Origin: a candidate division WWE3 bacterium
GTDB taxonomy: Bacteria; Patescibacteriota; WWE3; UBA101185; UBA10185
Assembly (NCBI GenBank): GCA_945897985.1
Contig: CAMDGN010000005.1
Coordinates: 1 to 38,613, forward strand
Length of the DNA: 38,613 nucleotides
Reading direction: 5' to 3'
In this document: positions 15,858-23,891 of the stretch, piece by piece
Numbering within the stretch: position 1 is the first letter of the stretch
Layout of the letters: the number at the start of each line of letters is the position of its first letter
The notes under the pieces: generated by a model
Database searches by the model: none
What the model was told of the DNA's origin: nothing
Seen by the model: only the letters and a program-made list of their open reading frames with translations
Translations under genes and position numbers: made by a program

Positions 15858-16094
15858 ATGGATTTAAAAATGCAAAAAATTGAAGCAATAAAAACATTAC
15901 TTGAGTTTTCATTACTTTTTAATAATAAAGTAAAAGCTGAAATTATAAATAATTTAAGCAAATTTACTGAACCTGAAATCGAAAGCTTAGGAAAACTACT
16001 AGCAATAGAACATGAGAATAGATCTTCTCTCGATGAAGCAACTATCAAATCTTATATTGAAAACTTTAGCAAAACTTACGGAAAAAGGCACTAA
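15858..16094 (+). CDS. Small helical hypothetical protein, 78 aa
   Basis: Starts two bases after the stop of the preceding gene and is read in the same operon. The protein is almost entirely predicted helix with regular charged/hydrophobic spacing (IEAIKTLLEFSLLFNNKVKAEI, EIESLGKLLAIEHENRSSLDEATI). It has no membrane segment, cysteines or recognisable domain. It may bind its partner through these helices, which is inference only. Confidence 0.55.
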   Translation: MDLKMQKIEAIKTLLEFSLLFNNKVKAEIINNLSKFTEPEIESLGKLLAIEHENRSSLDEATIKSYIENFSKTYGKRH

Positions 16095-16161
16095 TTATAC
16101 TGATAATAGAATGGATTATCTTAGTTGCTACTCGCTATCTAGATTTAACACTATTAATTTA

Positions 16162-17580
16162 TTAATAGTCTATCCAGGAAGTTAATTCAAGTTCAGTAAG
16201 ATCTTCAATTGTATCAACAAATTCTTCCATGTGGCTCACCATGATAATTGGTCCAGCATACTTGTTTACTGCTTTAGCAATAATTGGAAGATGTCTAAAG
16301 TTGATGTGATTAGTTGGCTCATCTAAGATTAAAATTCCAGGCTCTTGAAGCATAAATCGAGCATAACAAAGTAAACCTTTTTGACCTTCAGAAAGAGATG
16401 CGATTTTGTTATTTAATATAGCCCCGTTTAGTAAAAATTTAGCAGCCACAGCGTAGACTCTTTGTGGTTCTTTAACTTGAGCGACATTCATCAAAGACTC
16501 AAAGGCGGTTTGGCTATAGTCTAGCTCTGAAAAATCTTGGCTATAGTAGCCAACTCTAATTTTTGGATTAATATCGGCAGTTTGACCGGAAACAATACTT
16601 TTTAATAATGTGCTTTTGCCAATTCCATTTGGACCTTTAATTAAAAGTCTATCCCCTTTGTACATCTCTCTAAAAGATGGTTTACTCATTCTAATAACAT
16701 AACCTGCAAATTCTTGACTTGGGATAAAGAAATCAGAAATAGTTTTATCATCTTTTCTCATTTCAACCATATCTTCCCTATCCTCAGCAATGTCTTCTCG
16801 GATTCTTCTAGCTAATTGACTCATTTGGACACTCTTTCCTCCAAGTTTGTTTACTTTTTCAAACCTCTCTTTAATGCTTCTTTCAAGTCTAGCGTTTTGA
16901 AGTTGATCTCTTTTTAACTTAGCTGCAATTTCTTCCATAACGTCGTAATAGTTTCCTGCAAATTGCTCTACTTTATGAGTTTGAGCATCCAGATTTAAAA
17001 CTCCATCGGTAAAGCTATTTAAGAATGGTGCGTCGTGAGAAATTACGATACAGGTTTTTTGATAATTAATAAGAAAGTCAGTTAGGTGCTCGATTCCCGC
17101 TTTATCTAGATTGTTGGTAGGTTCATCTAGAAGAAGGATGTCAGGATTTGAAAATAAGGCAAAAGCAAGAAGAAGTCTAGCTTTCTGGCCCCCAGAAAGT
17201 TGAGCCACTTCTTTTTCAAGAGGAACTTCTAGATTTACAACTCTAAGTATTTTAACAATATTTCCTTCGTCACCTGGCCTAAAACCTGAAATACCGGTTC
17301 TAAAATAGTCTACAACAGAGAGACTAAGTTTTTCATGAGCAATCATTTGCTCAGAAATACCAACAGAAGCCCCGTTTTCAAGGTGAATTTTCCCACTTTG
17401 AGGGGTTAATTTTCCGAGTAATAACTTAAAAAGGGTACTTTTACCAGCTCCGTTTTGTCCCATAATTGTGACAATAGAGTTTTTTCGTACTGTAAAAGTG
17501 GCCTCATCTAAAATGACCTTTTTCTCGTTATATTGGTATGAAACTTTATCAAACCTTATGATTACATTATCTTGTGCCAT
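16162..17580 (-). CDS. ABC-F family ATPase
   Basis: 472 residues with two ABC ATPase domains and no membrane segments. Domain 1 has Walker A GQNGAGKST, signature LSGGQKARL, Walker B ILLLDEPTNNLD and H-loop ISHD. A charged linker (about 210-270) precedes domain 2, with GPNGIGKST, LSEGQKGLL and ILILDEPTNHI. Tandem domains with a charged linker are the mark of ABC-F proteins, which act on the ribosome (translation factors or antibiotic protection). The protein is somewhat shorter than the usual 520-600 residues. TAAAAT (minus strand, 17587-17592) ends 6 bases before the ATG. An 8-bp AT-rich stem (16150-16169) covers the stop codon. A second, broken ABC-F gene lies at 1805-2100. Confidence 0.9.
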   Translation of the reverse strand: MAQDNVIIRFDKVSYQYNEKKVILDEATFTVRKNSIVTIMGQNGAGKSTLFKLLLGKLTPQSGKIHLENGASVGISEQMIAHEKLSLSVVDYFRTGISGFRPGDEGNIVKILRVVNLEVPLEKEVAQLSGGQKARLLLAFALFSNPDILLLDEPTNNLDKAGIEHLTDFLINYQKTCIVISHDAPFLNSFTDGVLNLDAQTHKVEQFAGNYYDVMEEIAAKLKRDQLQNARLERSIKERFEKVNKLGGKSVQMSQLARRIREDIAEDREDMVEMRKDDKTISDFFIPSQEFAGYVIRMSKPSFREMYKGDRLLIKGPNGIGKSTLLKSIVSGQTADINPKIRVGYYSQDFSELDYSQTAFESLMNVAQVKEPQRVYAVAAKFLLNGAILNNKIASLSEGQKGLLCYARFMLQEPGILILDEPTNHINFRHLPIIAKAVNKYAGPIIMVSHMEEFVDTIEDLTELELTSWIDY

Positions 17581-17628
17581 CGCACTATTTTACCAGAAAA
17601 TAGGTCTTTTTTAACCCTTAAAAGTTAG

Positions 17629-17656
17629 TTGACAAGTAAGCAGAAAGTGATATTAA
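17629..17656 (+). promoter_or_regulatory. Promoter TTGACA-N16-TATTAA for a leaderless operon
   Basis: A consensus -35 (17629-17634) and a good -10 (17651-17656) lie 16 bases apart; the ATG at 17664 is 7 bases after the -10. No Shine-Dalgarno site can fit, so the first gene must be translated from a leaderless or near-leaderless mRNA. Confidence 0.7.
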
Positions 17657-17663
17657 TTTTAGT

Positions 17664-18056
17664 ATGGACTTATATTTGTTACAGAAATTAAATCAAATCA
17701 AGGAGACTCAAGACGAAAATCTTGATCCTATTGAAATAGGCTATGAGTACAAAGTTGTTAGAAACTTTTATACAACAACATTTCTTGATAATTTATCAGG
17801 AGGTTTCTCGGATGTGTCCTTATTTGAAAAAACTGTTAAAGAAGAGGAATCAAATGGCTGGGAATTACTAAGAAAAATAGATAATAATAGACTTAAGTTT
17901 AAAAGAAAATTGAATACTCCCTTCCCACCTTATCCAAATATTAACCCCTATAGAACAACAATTAATTATAATGTTAATAAAAATGTATGGCTTATTTCCC
18001 TTGCTTTACTTATCGTAGTGTTCGTATTTGCTTTCTTTTTATATTTGTATTCCTAG
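17664..18056 (+). CDS. DUF4177-like protein with C-terminal membrane helix
   Basis: 130 residues. The middle (about 27-80: YEYKVVRNFY...FEKTVKEEESNGWELLRKIDNNRLKFKRK) resembles the short DUF4177-type fold, in which a YKVV strand is followed by a helix, then GWEL and a strand. Proline- and asparagine-rich sequence leads to a single transmembrane helix at about 108-128 (VWLISLALLIVVFVFAFFLYLY), so the domain is tail-anchored. The role is unknown. It is followed by a DUF2207 membrane protein 17 bases on, and the two probably form one operon. Confidence 0.55.
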   Translation: MDLYLLQKLNQIKETQDENLDPIEIGYEYKVVRNFYTTTFLDNLSGGFSDVSLFEKTVKEEESNGWELLRKIDNNRLKFKRKLNTPFPPYPNINPYRTTINYNVNKNVWLISLALLIVVFVFAFFLYLYS

Positions 18057-18073
18057 CCTTTAAAGCTAATGTG

Positions 18074-20023
18074 ATGAAGTTTTTCTACTTACTTTTTTTT
18101 ACCACTTTATTTCTCCTTAATATCTCTACCGCAATTGCAGCTTCTGAAAGATTTACCTCTATTGACTCGGAAATCTACATTAGAAAAGATGGAGTTTTAG
18201 AAGTTACTGAAAACCTTACTGTTTTAGCAGACAATCAAAAGATTCTTCACGGAATTTATAGAGATTTTCCTCAAGTTTATAACGACTCGTTATTTAAAAA
18301 ATCTTTAAAAAGTTTTAGCGTTATGTCTGTATTAAAAGATGGTTCTGAGGAACCTTATTCTTTAATAGGTCTAGATAATGGAACTAGAGTCAAAATAGGT
18401 TCGCCCGATTTGTATGTTACACCTGGAAAACATACCTATACAGTTAAATATCAAACAGCTGATCAGTTAGGATTTTTTAACAATTACGTTCAGTTATATT
18501 TTAATATTATAGGAAATGATTTTTTACTTGATGTCGATTCAGTGACAGCCAAAATTAATTTTCCTGAAACAATAAACCCGAATAGTATAAAATTTTGGTC
18601 TTTTTTAGGTCCACAAGGTTCGCTTGAGGAAGGAAATTATTTTAAATTTACTGACAATACTCTAATTATTAAATCAGGCAGGAAGTTAGCTCCAGGAGAA
18701 GCCTTCACAGTAATGGTTCAATTTCCAAAAAATGTGGTTGAACAACCGTTTTATAAGAAATATCTACCAGCTTACCTCACATCAAAACAATCTTTATTTG
18801 GAATTGCTTACCTAACCATATTCTTAATTTTATTTAAGATCTTTAACCGAAGGTATCATTCAAAAAGATGTGTGATGGATAATCCCCCAGTGATGTTTGA
18901 CTTGCCAAAAAATCTCTCTGCTAGCTCAATTGGATTTATAAATCAAGTTGAGGGCAATAATCTTAAAAGTGACTTTGTTTCAATTGCAATTCTTGAACTT
19001 GCCATTAATGGTTATATCCAAATTACTGAGGACAATAAAGGAGTAAAAGCCTATATTCTTACTAAAACCAATAAATCACCGGACGATTTATTGGAAGATC
19101 AACTTTTTGTCTATGAAACAATATTCGAGGATAAAGACTCTTTAAAGTTAATTACTTCTAGATATAATGAAAAAATAGGCTTACTAGCCCTAGAAAATAT
19201 TTCAAGTTATCTAAAAACCTATAAAAAATACTACACTAACGAGTTTATAACCTACTTTATTGCTTTAAGTGCTTTTGTTTTGTTTTTAATCTCAAATTTT
19301 ATTATTGTTAATTCCGAATATCTTTTCCTCGCCAATTCGATGTACCCTAGCACTTTTATTCTATTTTTAACATACAATTTTATATTTTTTCCATTAGGAT
19401 ACAAAATCTACCTCGATTATAAATCTGGAAATTTGAATAATACCTTTACAGTTTTATGGATGTTATCAAAAACTGTGTTTCTAATTATTGGTCTTGCTAC
19501 TCTTTTTGTCTACTCAGTAGAATCCTATACTTTGTTTGGGGCTTTAGCTCTTACTTTTGGTCTATTTTTAATGAGTATTACATTTAAAAGAAGAGCAATG
19601 CCGTCCCCAGAAACCTGCGACAATATCAACCATATAAATGGTTTTAAACTTTTTGCACAGTCTCAAGATGATTATTTAAGCGCTGTTAAAATGGATTTAC
19701 CTCAGAAGTTTAATATGTACGAGAAATACTTGCCATTTGCTTTAGCTTTAGGACTTGAAACTGTTTGGAGTGAAAAATTCAAAAGTATCATTGATGAAGT
19801 AAAGCAATTAAATTTACCGCATTACAATAATTGGTATGTGGGTACGAGTAGTTTAAGTTCATTTAATTACTCAGAATTTAATAAAAACTTTAGCACCAGT
19901 ATTTCTTCAGCTCAAATTGATCCGTCAACTGTAAGTTCTTCGGGAGGGTTTTCAAGTGGAGGTTCATCTTCAGGAGGAAGTTCTGGAGGTGGTGGAGGCG
20001 GCGGAGGTGGAGGAGGATGGTAA
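18074..20023 (+). CDS. DUF2207 membrane protein with poly-Gly tail
   Basis: 649 residues from the ATG at 18074; the longer frame from 17987 lies inside the preceding gene. A signal peptide (MKFFYLLFFTTLFLLNISTAIAA) leads into a ~210-residue extracytoplasmic beta-rich domain of the DUF2207 type (EIYIRKDGVLEVTENLTV...ILHGIYRDFP...YTVKYQTADQLGFF). A transmembrane helix near 240 follows, then a cytosolic winged-helix-like segment, then more helices around 395-510. The C-terminus is SGG(FSSGG)...GGGGGGGGW, the glycine-rich tail common in this family. Function of DUF2207 proteins is not established. Confidence 0.85.
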   Translation: MKFFYLLFFTTLFLLNISTAIAASERFTSIDSEIYIRKDGVLEVTENLTVLADNQKILHGIYRDFPQVYNDSLFKKSLKSFSVMSVLKDGSEEPYSLIGLDNGTRVKIGSPDLYVTPGKHTYTVKYQTADQLGFFNNYVQLYFNIIGNDFLLDVDSVTAKINFPETINPNSIKFWSFLGPQGSLEEGNYFKFTDNTLIIKSGRKLAPGEAFTVMVQFPKNVVEQPFYKKYLPAYLTSKQSLFGIAYLTIFLILFKIFNRRYHSKRCVMDNPPVMFDLPKNLSASSIGFINQVEGNNLKSDFVSIAILELAINGYIQITEDNKGVKAYILTKTNKSPDDLLEDQLFVYETIFEDKDSLKLITSRYNEKIGLLALENISSYLKTYKKYYTNEFITYFIALSAFVLFLISNFIIVNSEYLFLANSMYPSTFILFLTYNFIFFPLGYKIYLDYKSGNLNNTFTVLWMLSKTVFLIIGLATLFVYSVESYTLFGALALTFGLFLMSITFKRRAMPSPETCDNINHINGFKLFAQSQDDYLSAVKMDLPQKFNMYEKYLPFALALGLETVWSEKFKSIIDEVKQLNLPHYNNWYVGTSSLSSFNYSEFNKNFSTSISSAQIDPSTVSSSGGFSSGGSSSGGSSGGGGGGGGGGGW

Positions 20024-20144
20024 AAATATCTAGCTTCTAATTATTATGGCTGATCATGTCGATCTAGAACCTGTTTTATTACAGGCTATAAATGAGAAAG
20101 TATAAAAGGTGTTATTACAAATCAAAAATTCAATCGAAGTAGCA

Positions 20145-20161
20145 TGTATATATATATATAT
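20145..20161. repeat. Short TA dinucleotide run
   Basis: About eight TA units in the 148-base gap between the DUF2207 gene and the GNAT gene. The same gap holds a weak 5-bp hairpin (about 20080-20095, CCTGT/ACAGG) that might help end the DUF2207 transcript. Otherwise nothing is seen in it except a 19-codon frame. Confidence 0.6.
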
Positions 20162-20171
20162 TACTAATAAA

Positions 20172-20609
20172 TTAGATCTTCTTAATAAAACCTATTCTTG
20201 AGTGTCCGGAAGGATAAAAAGATTTAAATTCGATAAAACCCTCGTACCCCATTTTTTTATAAAAATCCTTACCCTCGTATTCAGATGTCCAAGTCCAAAT
20301 ATATTCGACACCTTTACTTTTCATTTCTTCCTCTAATAATTGAAGAAGGTTACTTCCAATCCCCTTCTTTCTAAAGTCTTTTTCAACTAAAAGATCAGTA
20401 AGGTAGAAGTATTTTCCGTAACCAGAATCTTGTTTCATTGCTAATCCGCTCGAAGAACCGATATAGATACCATCTTGAGTTGCAACAAAACCAAATCTTT
20501 CTTGCTTCTCGGGAGGATTTCCATACTCTAGCCTATTTTCATCAAATGCAGCTAATTCTCGCTTGTATTCTAATTCAGTCATATCTCTGAAAACATATTG
20601 AATATTCAT
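20172..20609 (-). CDS. GNAT family N-acetyltransferase
   Basis: 145 residues. The acetyl-CoA-binding motif is LTDLLVEKDFRKKGIGSNLLQLLEEE, with the Q/R-x-x-G-x-G/A pattern given by RKKGIG, followed by the typical EYEGKDFYKKMGYEGF C-terminal segment. The substrate is unknown. The frame extends upstream into the tRNA-Gln gene, but the ATG at 20607-20609 is preferred. It starts at the first GNAT strand, and TATGAT (minus strand, 20616-20621) ends 6 bases before it. Confidence 0.88.
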   Translation of the reverse strand: MNIQYVFRDMTELEYKRELAAFDENRLEYGNPPEKQERFGFVATQDGIYIGSSSGLAMKQDSGYGKYFYLTDLLVEKDFRKKGIGSNLLQLLEEEMKSKGVEYIWTWTSEYEGKDFYKKMGYEGFIEFKSFYPSGHSRIGFIKKI

Positions 20610-20635
20610 AATAAAATCATACAGGAAAAAATTTA

Positions 20636-20709
20636 TGGCTGGGAGCCAGGGATTCGAACCCCAATAACTGGTACCAAAAACCAGAGTCCTGCCGTTAGAC
20701 GAGCTCCCA
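20636..20709 (-). tRNA. tRNA-Gln (anticodon TTG), CCA encoded
   Basis: Cloverleaf with acceptor TGGGAGC/GCTCCCA, anticodon stem CTGGT/ACCAG around TTTTGGT, and T-loop TTCGAAT. Discriminator G and CCA are encoded (20636-20638). TATAAT on the minus strand (20721-20726) lies 11 bases upstream of the 5' end. Confidence 0.95.
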
Positions 20710-20786
20710 AACACCGTTATATTATACTAAAAAAGATAAAAATAAGAAACAAACAACCTTTTTCGAATTTAAGTTAAAATGGTGTT

Positions 20787-21542
20787 ATGAATCCATATTT
20801 TACCAAAGCTATAGTATTGTCCAAAGAATTAATAAAATCAGGTTTAAATGACTCCCCTAGCCTCCTAAAACTTACAATTAAACTTATTAATCCAGAAATT
20901 AAGCCTTTTAGACCAGGGCAATTTGTTACTTTTAGAATTTCTGAAGGAATATTTAGAGCCTATTCAATTGCCTCAGATTACAAAAATTTCTCGGAATATT
21001 CTTTTCTAATATCAATTGGTCATGAAGGTATTGGGGCTAATTATTTTAAATCTATCGAAGTTGGTGAGGACGTTGATTTTCTAGGGCCCAATGGACATTT
21101 TAAAATTGAATCCCCAGTTTCGGATAATATTGTCATTCTTGCAACAGGAACCGGAATTGCACCCTTTATACCAATGCTTGAATTTCTATTTGATAATAAC
21201 TGTAATTCTAAAATTGCCTTAATCCACGGAATAAAAAACGAAGCAAACTTAAACTTTTACCAAAAAATCCATAAAGAGTTAGGTGAAAAATGTGAAAATT
21301 TTATCAGCTATATGTATGTTTCAAGGCCCGAAACATCTTCCAATCTATTTATCAAAGGAAGGGTTTCTGATGAAGTTAAAAAACTTGATCTAATAAAACA
21401 TATAAAAACTCAATTCTACCTATGTGGCCACCCTGATATGGTTTCAGAAGTCACTGAGTATTTATTACAAGCCGGTATTCCAGAGAGAAACATTATTTCA
21501 GAAGTTTTTACTTCCCCAGGTTTCTATCAAAGAGAAAAATAA
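20787..21542 (+). CDS. Stand-alone FNR-family flavin reductase
   Basis: 251 residues. FAD-binding beta barrel with FRPGQFVTF and RAYSIAS, then GPNGHF, then the nucleotide-binding motif GTGIAPF, then YLCGHPDMV and a short C-terminal tail. There is no [2Fe-2S] domain. It is a paralogue of the module fused to the acyl-CoA synthetase at 9592-12420 but keeps the canonical GTGIAPF loop that the fused copy has lost. It probably transfers electrons between NAD(P)H and ferredoxin or another carrier. TAAAAT (20775-20780) ends 6 bases before the ATG. It heads a run of four same-strand genes, although DUF4870 has its own -10. Confidence 0.85.
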   Translation: MNPYFTKAIVLSKELIKSGLNDSPSLLKLTIKLINPEIKPFRPGQFVTFRISEGIFRAYSIASDYKNFSEYSFLISIGHEGIGANYFKSIEVGEDVDFLGPNGHFKIESPVSDNIVILATGTGIAPFIPMLEFLFDNNCNSKIALIHGIKNEANLNFYQKIHKELGEKCENFISYMYVSRPETSSNLFIKGRVSDEVKKLDLIKHIKTQFYLCGHPDMVSEVTEYLLQAGIPERNIISEVFTSPGFYQREK

Positions 21543-21566
21543 ATTCTTTTATGCTAATATTTAAAC

Positions 21567-21905
21567 ATGGCAAGTAAATCAAAGTCTACAGAAAATCTGG
21601 AGTTAGTCGGTCACTTTGTACATCTTACAGGTATTTTTCTATCTTTTTTGGGTCCTTTAATTTTGTACTTAATGTATAAAGATAAAGCTAATGATTTTGT
21701 TAAATCTAATATAATTGAAGCGTTAAATTTTCAACTTACAGGATTGGTTGCTCTTTTTGTTTGTATTATTATTCCGATTTTAGGCTGGTTCCTTCTACTC
21801 CCAATCGTTTCTCTTATTTTACTAATTTTACCTATCTTAGCTACAATCGAATCTGCGAACGATAGAAAATATAAATACCCAATTAAAATTGAATTTATAA
21901 AGTAA
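21567..21905 (+). CDS. DUF4870 (Tic20-like) membrane protein
   Basis: 112 residues with about three transmembrane helices. The sequence LVGHFVHLTGIFLSFLGPLILYLMYKDKANDFVKSNIIEALNFQLT matches DUF4870, where two helices flank a conserved segment in which a helix is followed by phenylalanine-rich ALNFQ. Function is unknown. An extended -10 (TGCTAATAT, 21552-21560) ends 6 bases before the ATG. The stop overlaps the dsbB start as TAATG. Confidence 0.8.
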   Translation: MASKSKSTENLELVGHFVHLTGIFLSFLGPLILYLMYKDKANDFVKSNIIEALNFQLTGLVALFVCIIIPILGWFLLLPIVSLILLILPILATIESANDRKYKYPIKIEFIK

Positions 21906-22381
21906 TGACTAGAACACTAAAACCAAACATTCACAGATTTACATCACTTTTAGAACACTCTAGAATTTTAATCTTATACATGGCTTGGATTATTGCCATT
22001 GTTGCATTTTTAGGAAGTATTACTTTTTCTGAAATTCTAAAACTAACTCCTTGTAAATTATGCTGGATTCAAAGAATTTGCATGTTTCCTTTAGTTTTTA
22101 TTTTAGGAGTAGGAATTGTTTATAAAGATGAAAAAGTTCCTTTTTACGTTTTACCTCTATCTTTAACTGGCTTAGCCATTTCTTTTTACCATGTTCTTTT
22201 ATATAGAGGTTTGGTACCTGAATCTAAAGCTTTGTGCGAAGCTGGTATTTCATGCACGACCAAATACATTGAATTTTTCGGATTTTTAAGCATACCAGCC
22301 CTCTCCTTTTTAGCATTTTTAGCCATCTCAGGATTAATGTTTTATTATCACTCCCTTAGACATAGCCATCAAACTGAGTAA
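21905..22381 (+). CDS. dsbB: Disulphide bond formation protein DsbB
   Basis: 158 residues, four transmembrane helices. It reoxidises a thiol oxidoreductase of the DsbA type using quinone or another acceptor. The two Cys pairs are Cys50/Cys53 in TPCKLCWIQRI and Cys111/Cys117 in CEAGISC, both on the extracytoplasmic side as expected. A conserved Arg follows the first pair. No dsbA-like gene is nearby. Its start overlaps the DUF4870 stop and its stop overlaps the photolyase start (both TAATG), so the three are translationally coupled. The CWG proteins with paired cysteines are possible clients. Confidence 0.92.
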   Translation: MTRTLKPNIHRFTSLLEHSRILILYMAWIIAIVAFLGSITFSEILKLTPCKLCWIQRICMFPLVFILGVGIVYKDEKVPFYVLPLSLTGLAISFYHVLLYRGLVPESKALCEAGISCTTKYIEFFGFLSIPALSFLAFLAISGLMFYYHSLRHSHQTE

Positions 22382-23844
22382 TGACAACTGCTGCCTTAAT
22401 TTTTCCAAACCAATTATTCAAAAGTTCTGATCTTTTTAAATTGTCTGAGAATATTTATTTAATTGAGTACACTTTATTTTTTGGTGAGAGTAAAAATATC
22501 TCTAATTTTCACAAAAATAAAATTGTTTTGCACAGAGCTTCAATGAAACATTACTATGAAAATATTTTATCTAACTATAAGCCTCATTATATCGACTATA
22601 AAAATACCGATTTCGATTCAATATTCTCTAAACTTGGGTCGATTAAGAAACTCTATATTTATGAACCAAAGGATTTCTTAATTGAGAAGAGAATTAAAAA
22701 ATACTGCAAATTAAATGATATAGAGTTAATCCAGATTGAAAACCCTTCATTTCTAACTCCACCAAGTGTTTATAATGAATATTTTGAAAAACATAAATAC
22801 TTTATGACCCCATTTTATATTGAGCAGAGAAAGAGATTGAAGGTTCTAATTGATAATAATCAAAAACCCCTTCACGGAAAATGGACCTTTGATACTGAAA
22901 ACCGACTCAAACTCCCAGCCACAATTGAGGTACCTGAAACAAAAATATTTGGAAATAATTCCTATGTAAAGGAAGCAAAGGAGTATGTAGATTCTAATTT
23001 CTCCCAAAATATAGGTACTCATGAAAATTTCATCTACCCAATTAATCATGCAGAGGCATTAAAAGCTTTACATGAATTTTTAAAGGAAAAATTAAATGAT
23101 TTTGGTCCCTACGAAGATTCAATTTCTCAAAAGCATGTCTTTAATTTTCATAGTGTTCTATCCTCTTCTTTAAACATAGGGCTTTTAACTCCTTCGGAAG
23201 TCTTAAAGGAAACACTAAAGTTCGCTGAAGAAAACAAAGTACTCTTTTCTTCACTGGAAGGTTTTATCAGACAAATTATCGGGTGGAGGGAATTTATGAT
23301 GATTGTTTATGTTAGAGATGGGGTAACAGAAAGAAACTCCAACTTTTTTGAGCATAAAAGAAAATTACCAAAAAGCTTCTATGACGGTACGACAGGCATA
23401 AAGCCAGTTGATGACACCATTAAAAAGGCTTTAAAGTATGGTTATTCACACCACATTGAAAGATTAATGATTCTAGGAAATTTCATGTGTCTTTGTGAAA
23501 TTGATCCCGATGAAATATATAGGTGGTTTATGGAATTTTATATTGATTCTTACGACTGGGTAATGGTTCCTAATGTTTATGGAATGAGCCAGTATGCTGA
23601 CGAAGGATTAATTACAACCAAACCTTATATCTCCTCTTCTAACTATATTCTTAAAATGTCGGATTATAAAAAAAATGAAGATTGGTGTGAAATATGGGAC
23701 GGATTGTTTTGGAGGTTTTTACACAAAAATAAAAATAAAATTTCTTCTAATTCTAGAATTGGAATGCTTGTAAAAACAAATTCATTTGAAAAAGTTAAAG
23801 ACAAAATTAAAATTGCTGATGAATTTTTAGATAAATTGAAGTAG
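22381..23844 (+). CDS. Cryptochrome/photolyase-related protein (FeS-BCP/PhrB family) without the cluster cysteines
   Basis: 487 residues. The N-terminus (ALIFPNQLF) is the photolyase antenna-like domain; the FAD-binding part has GFIRQIIGWREFM, HHIERLMILGNFM, YDWVMVPNVYGMSQYADEG and TTKPY. These are signatures of the PhrB-type (6-4) photolyase and CryPro group. In PhrB of Agrobacterium four cysteines hold a [4Fe-4S] cluster. Here the first is replaced by Pro (near residue 342). The C-x-x-C pair after MSDY is absent, and the segment is shortened to MSDYKKNEDWCEIWDGLFW, leaving only Cys436. The protein may repair DNA by light without a cluster. TAATG overlap with dsbB. Confidence 0.82.
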   Translation: MTTAALIFPNQLFKSSDLFKLSENIYLIEYTLFFGESKNISNFHKNKIVLHRASMKHYYENILSNYKPHYIDYKNTDFDSIFSKLGSIKKLYIYEPKDFLIEKRIKKYCKLNDIELIQIENPSFLTPPSVYNEYFEKHKYFMTPFYIEQRKRLKVLIDNNQKPLHGKWTFDTENRLKLPATIEVPETKIFGNNSYVKEAKEYVDSNFSQNIGTHENFIYPINHAEALKALHEFLKEKLNDFGPYEDSISQKHVFNFHSVLSSSLNIGLLTPSEVLKETLKFAEENKVLFSSLEGFIRQIIGWREFMMIVYVRDGVTERNSNFFEHKRKLPKSFYDGTTGIKPVDDTIKKALKYGYSHHIERLMILGNFMCLCEIDPDEIYRWFMEFYIDSYDWVMVPNVYGMSQYADEGLITTKPYISSSNYILKMSDYKKNEDWCEIWDGLFWRFLHKNKNKISSNSRIGMLVKTNSFEKVKDKIKIADEFLDKLK

Positions 23845-23851
23845 TAAAGCG

Positions 23852-23885
23852 ATGGGGATTTTGTGTTTTCACACAAAATCCCCAT
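23852..23885 (-). terminator. Perfect 14-bp hairpin after the zinc-ribbon gene
   Basis: Bases 23852-23865 and 23872-23885 pair perfectly (ATGGGGATTTTGTG stem, 6-base loop), 6 bases after the minus-strand stop. It also lies just beyond the plus-strand photolyase gene and may stop both transcripts. Its stem shares ATGGGGATTTT with the hairpin at 26415-26445. Confidence 0.75.
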
Positions 23886-23891
23886 TTAAAA

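Noticed and set aside
16150-16169. 8-bp AT-only inverted repeat over the ABC-F stop codon
   Set aside because: It could aid termination, but it holds only one G-C pair per arm and such stems are frequent in AT-rich DNA; not listed as a terminator.
20046-20105. 19-codon frame after the DUF2207 gene
   Set aside because: It has an ATG and stop but no promoter of the local type, no Shine-Dalgarno site and no recognisable motif; too short to support.
20610-20714. N-terminal extension of the GNAT gene
   Set aside because: The extension would be encoded by tRNA-Gln and its flank. The ATG at 20609 with a -10 box 6 bases before it is better supported.
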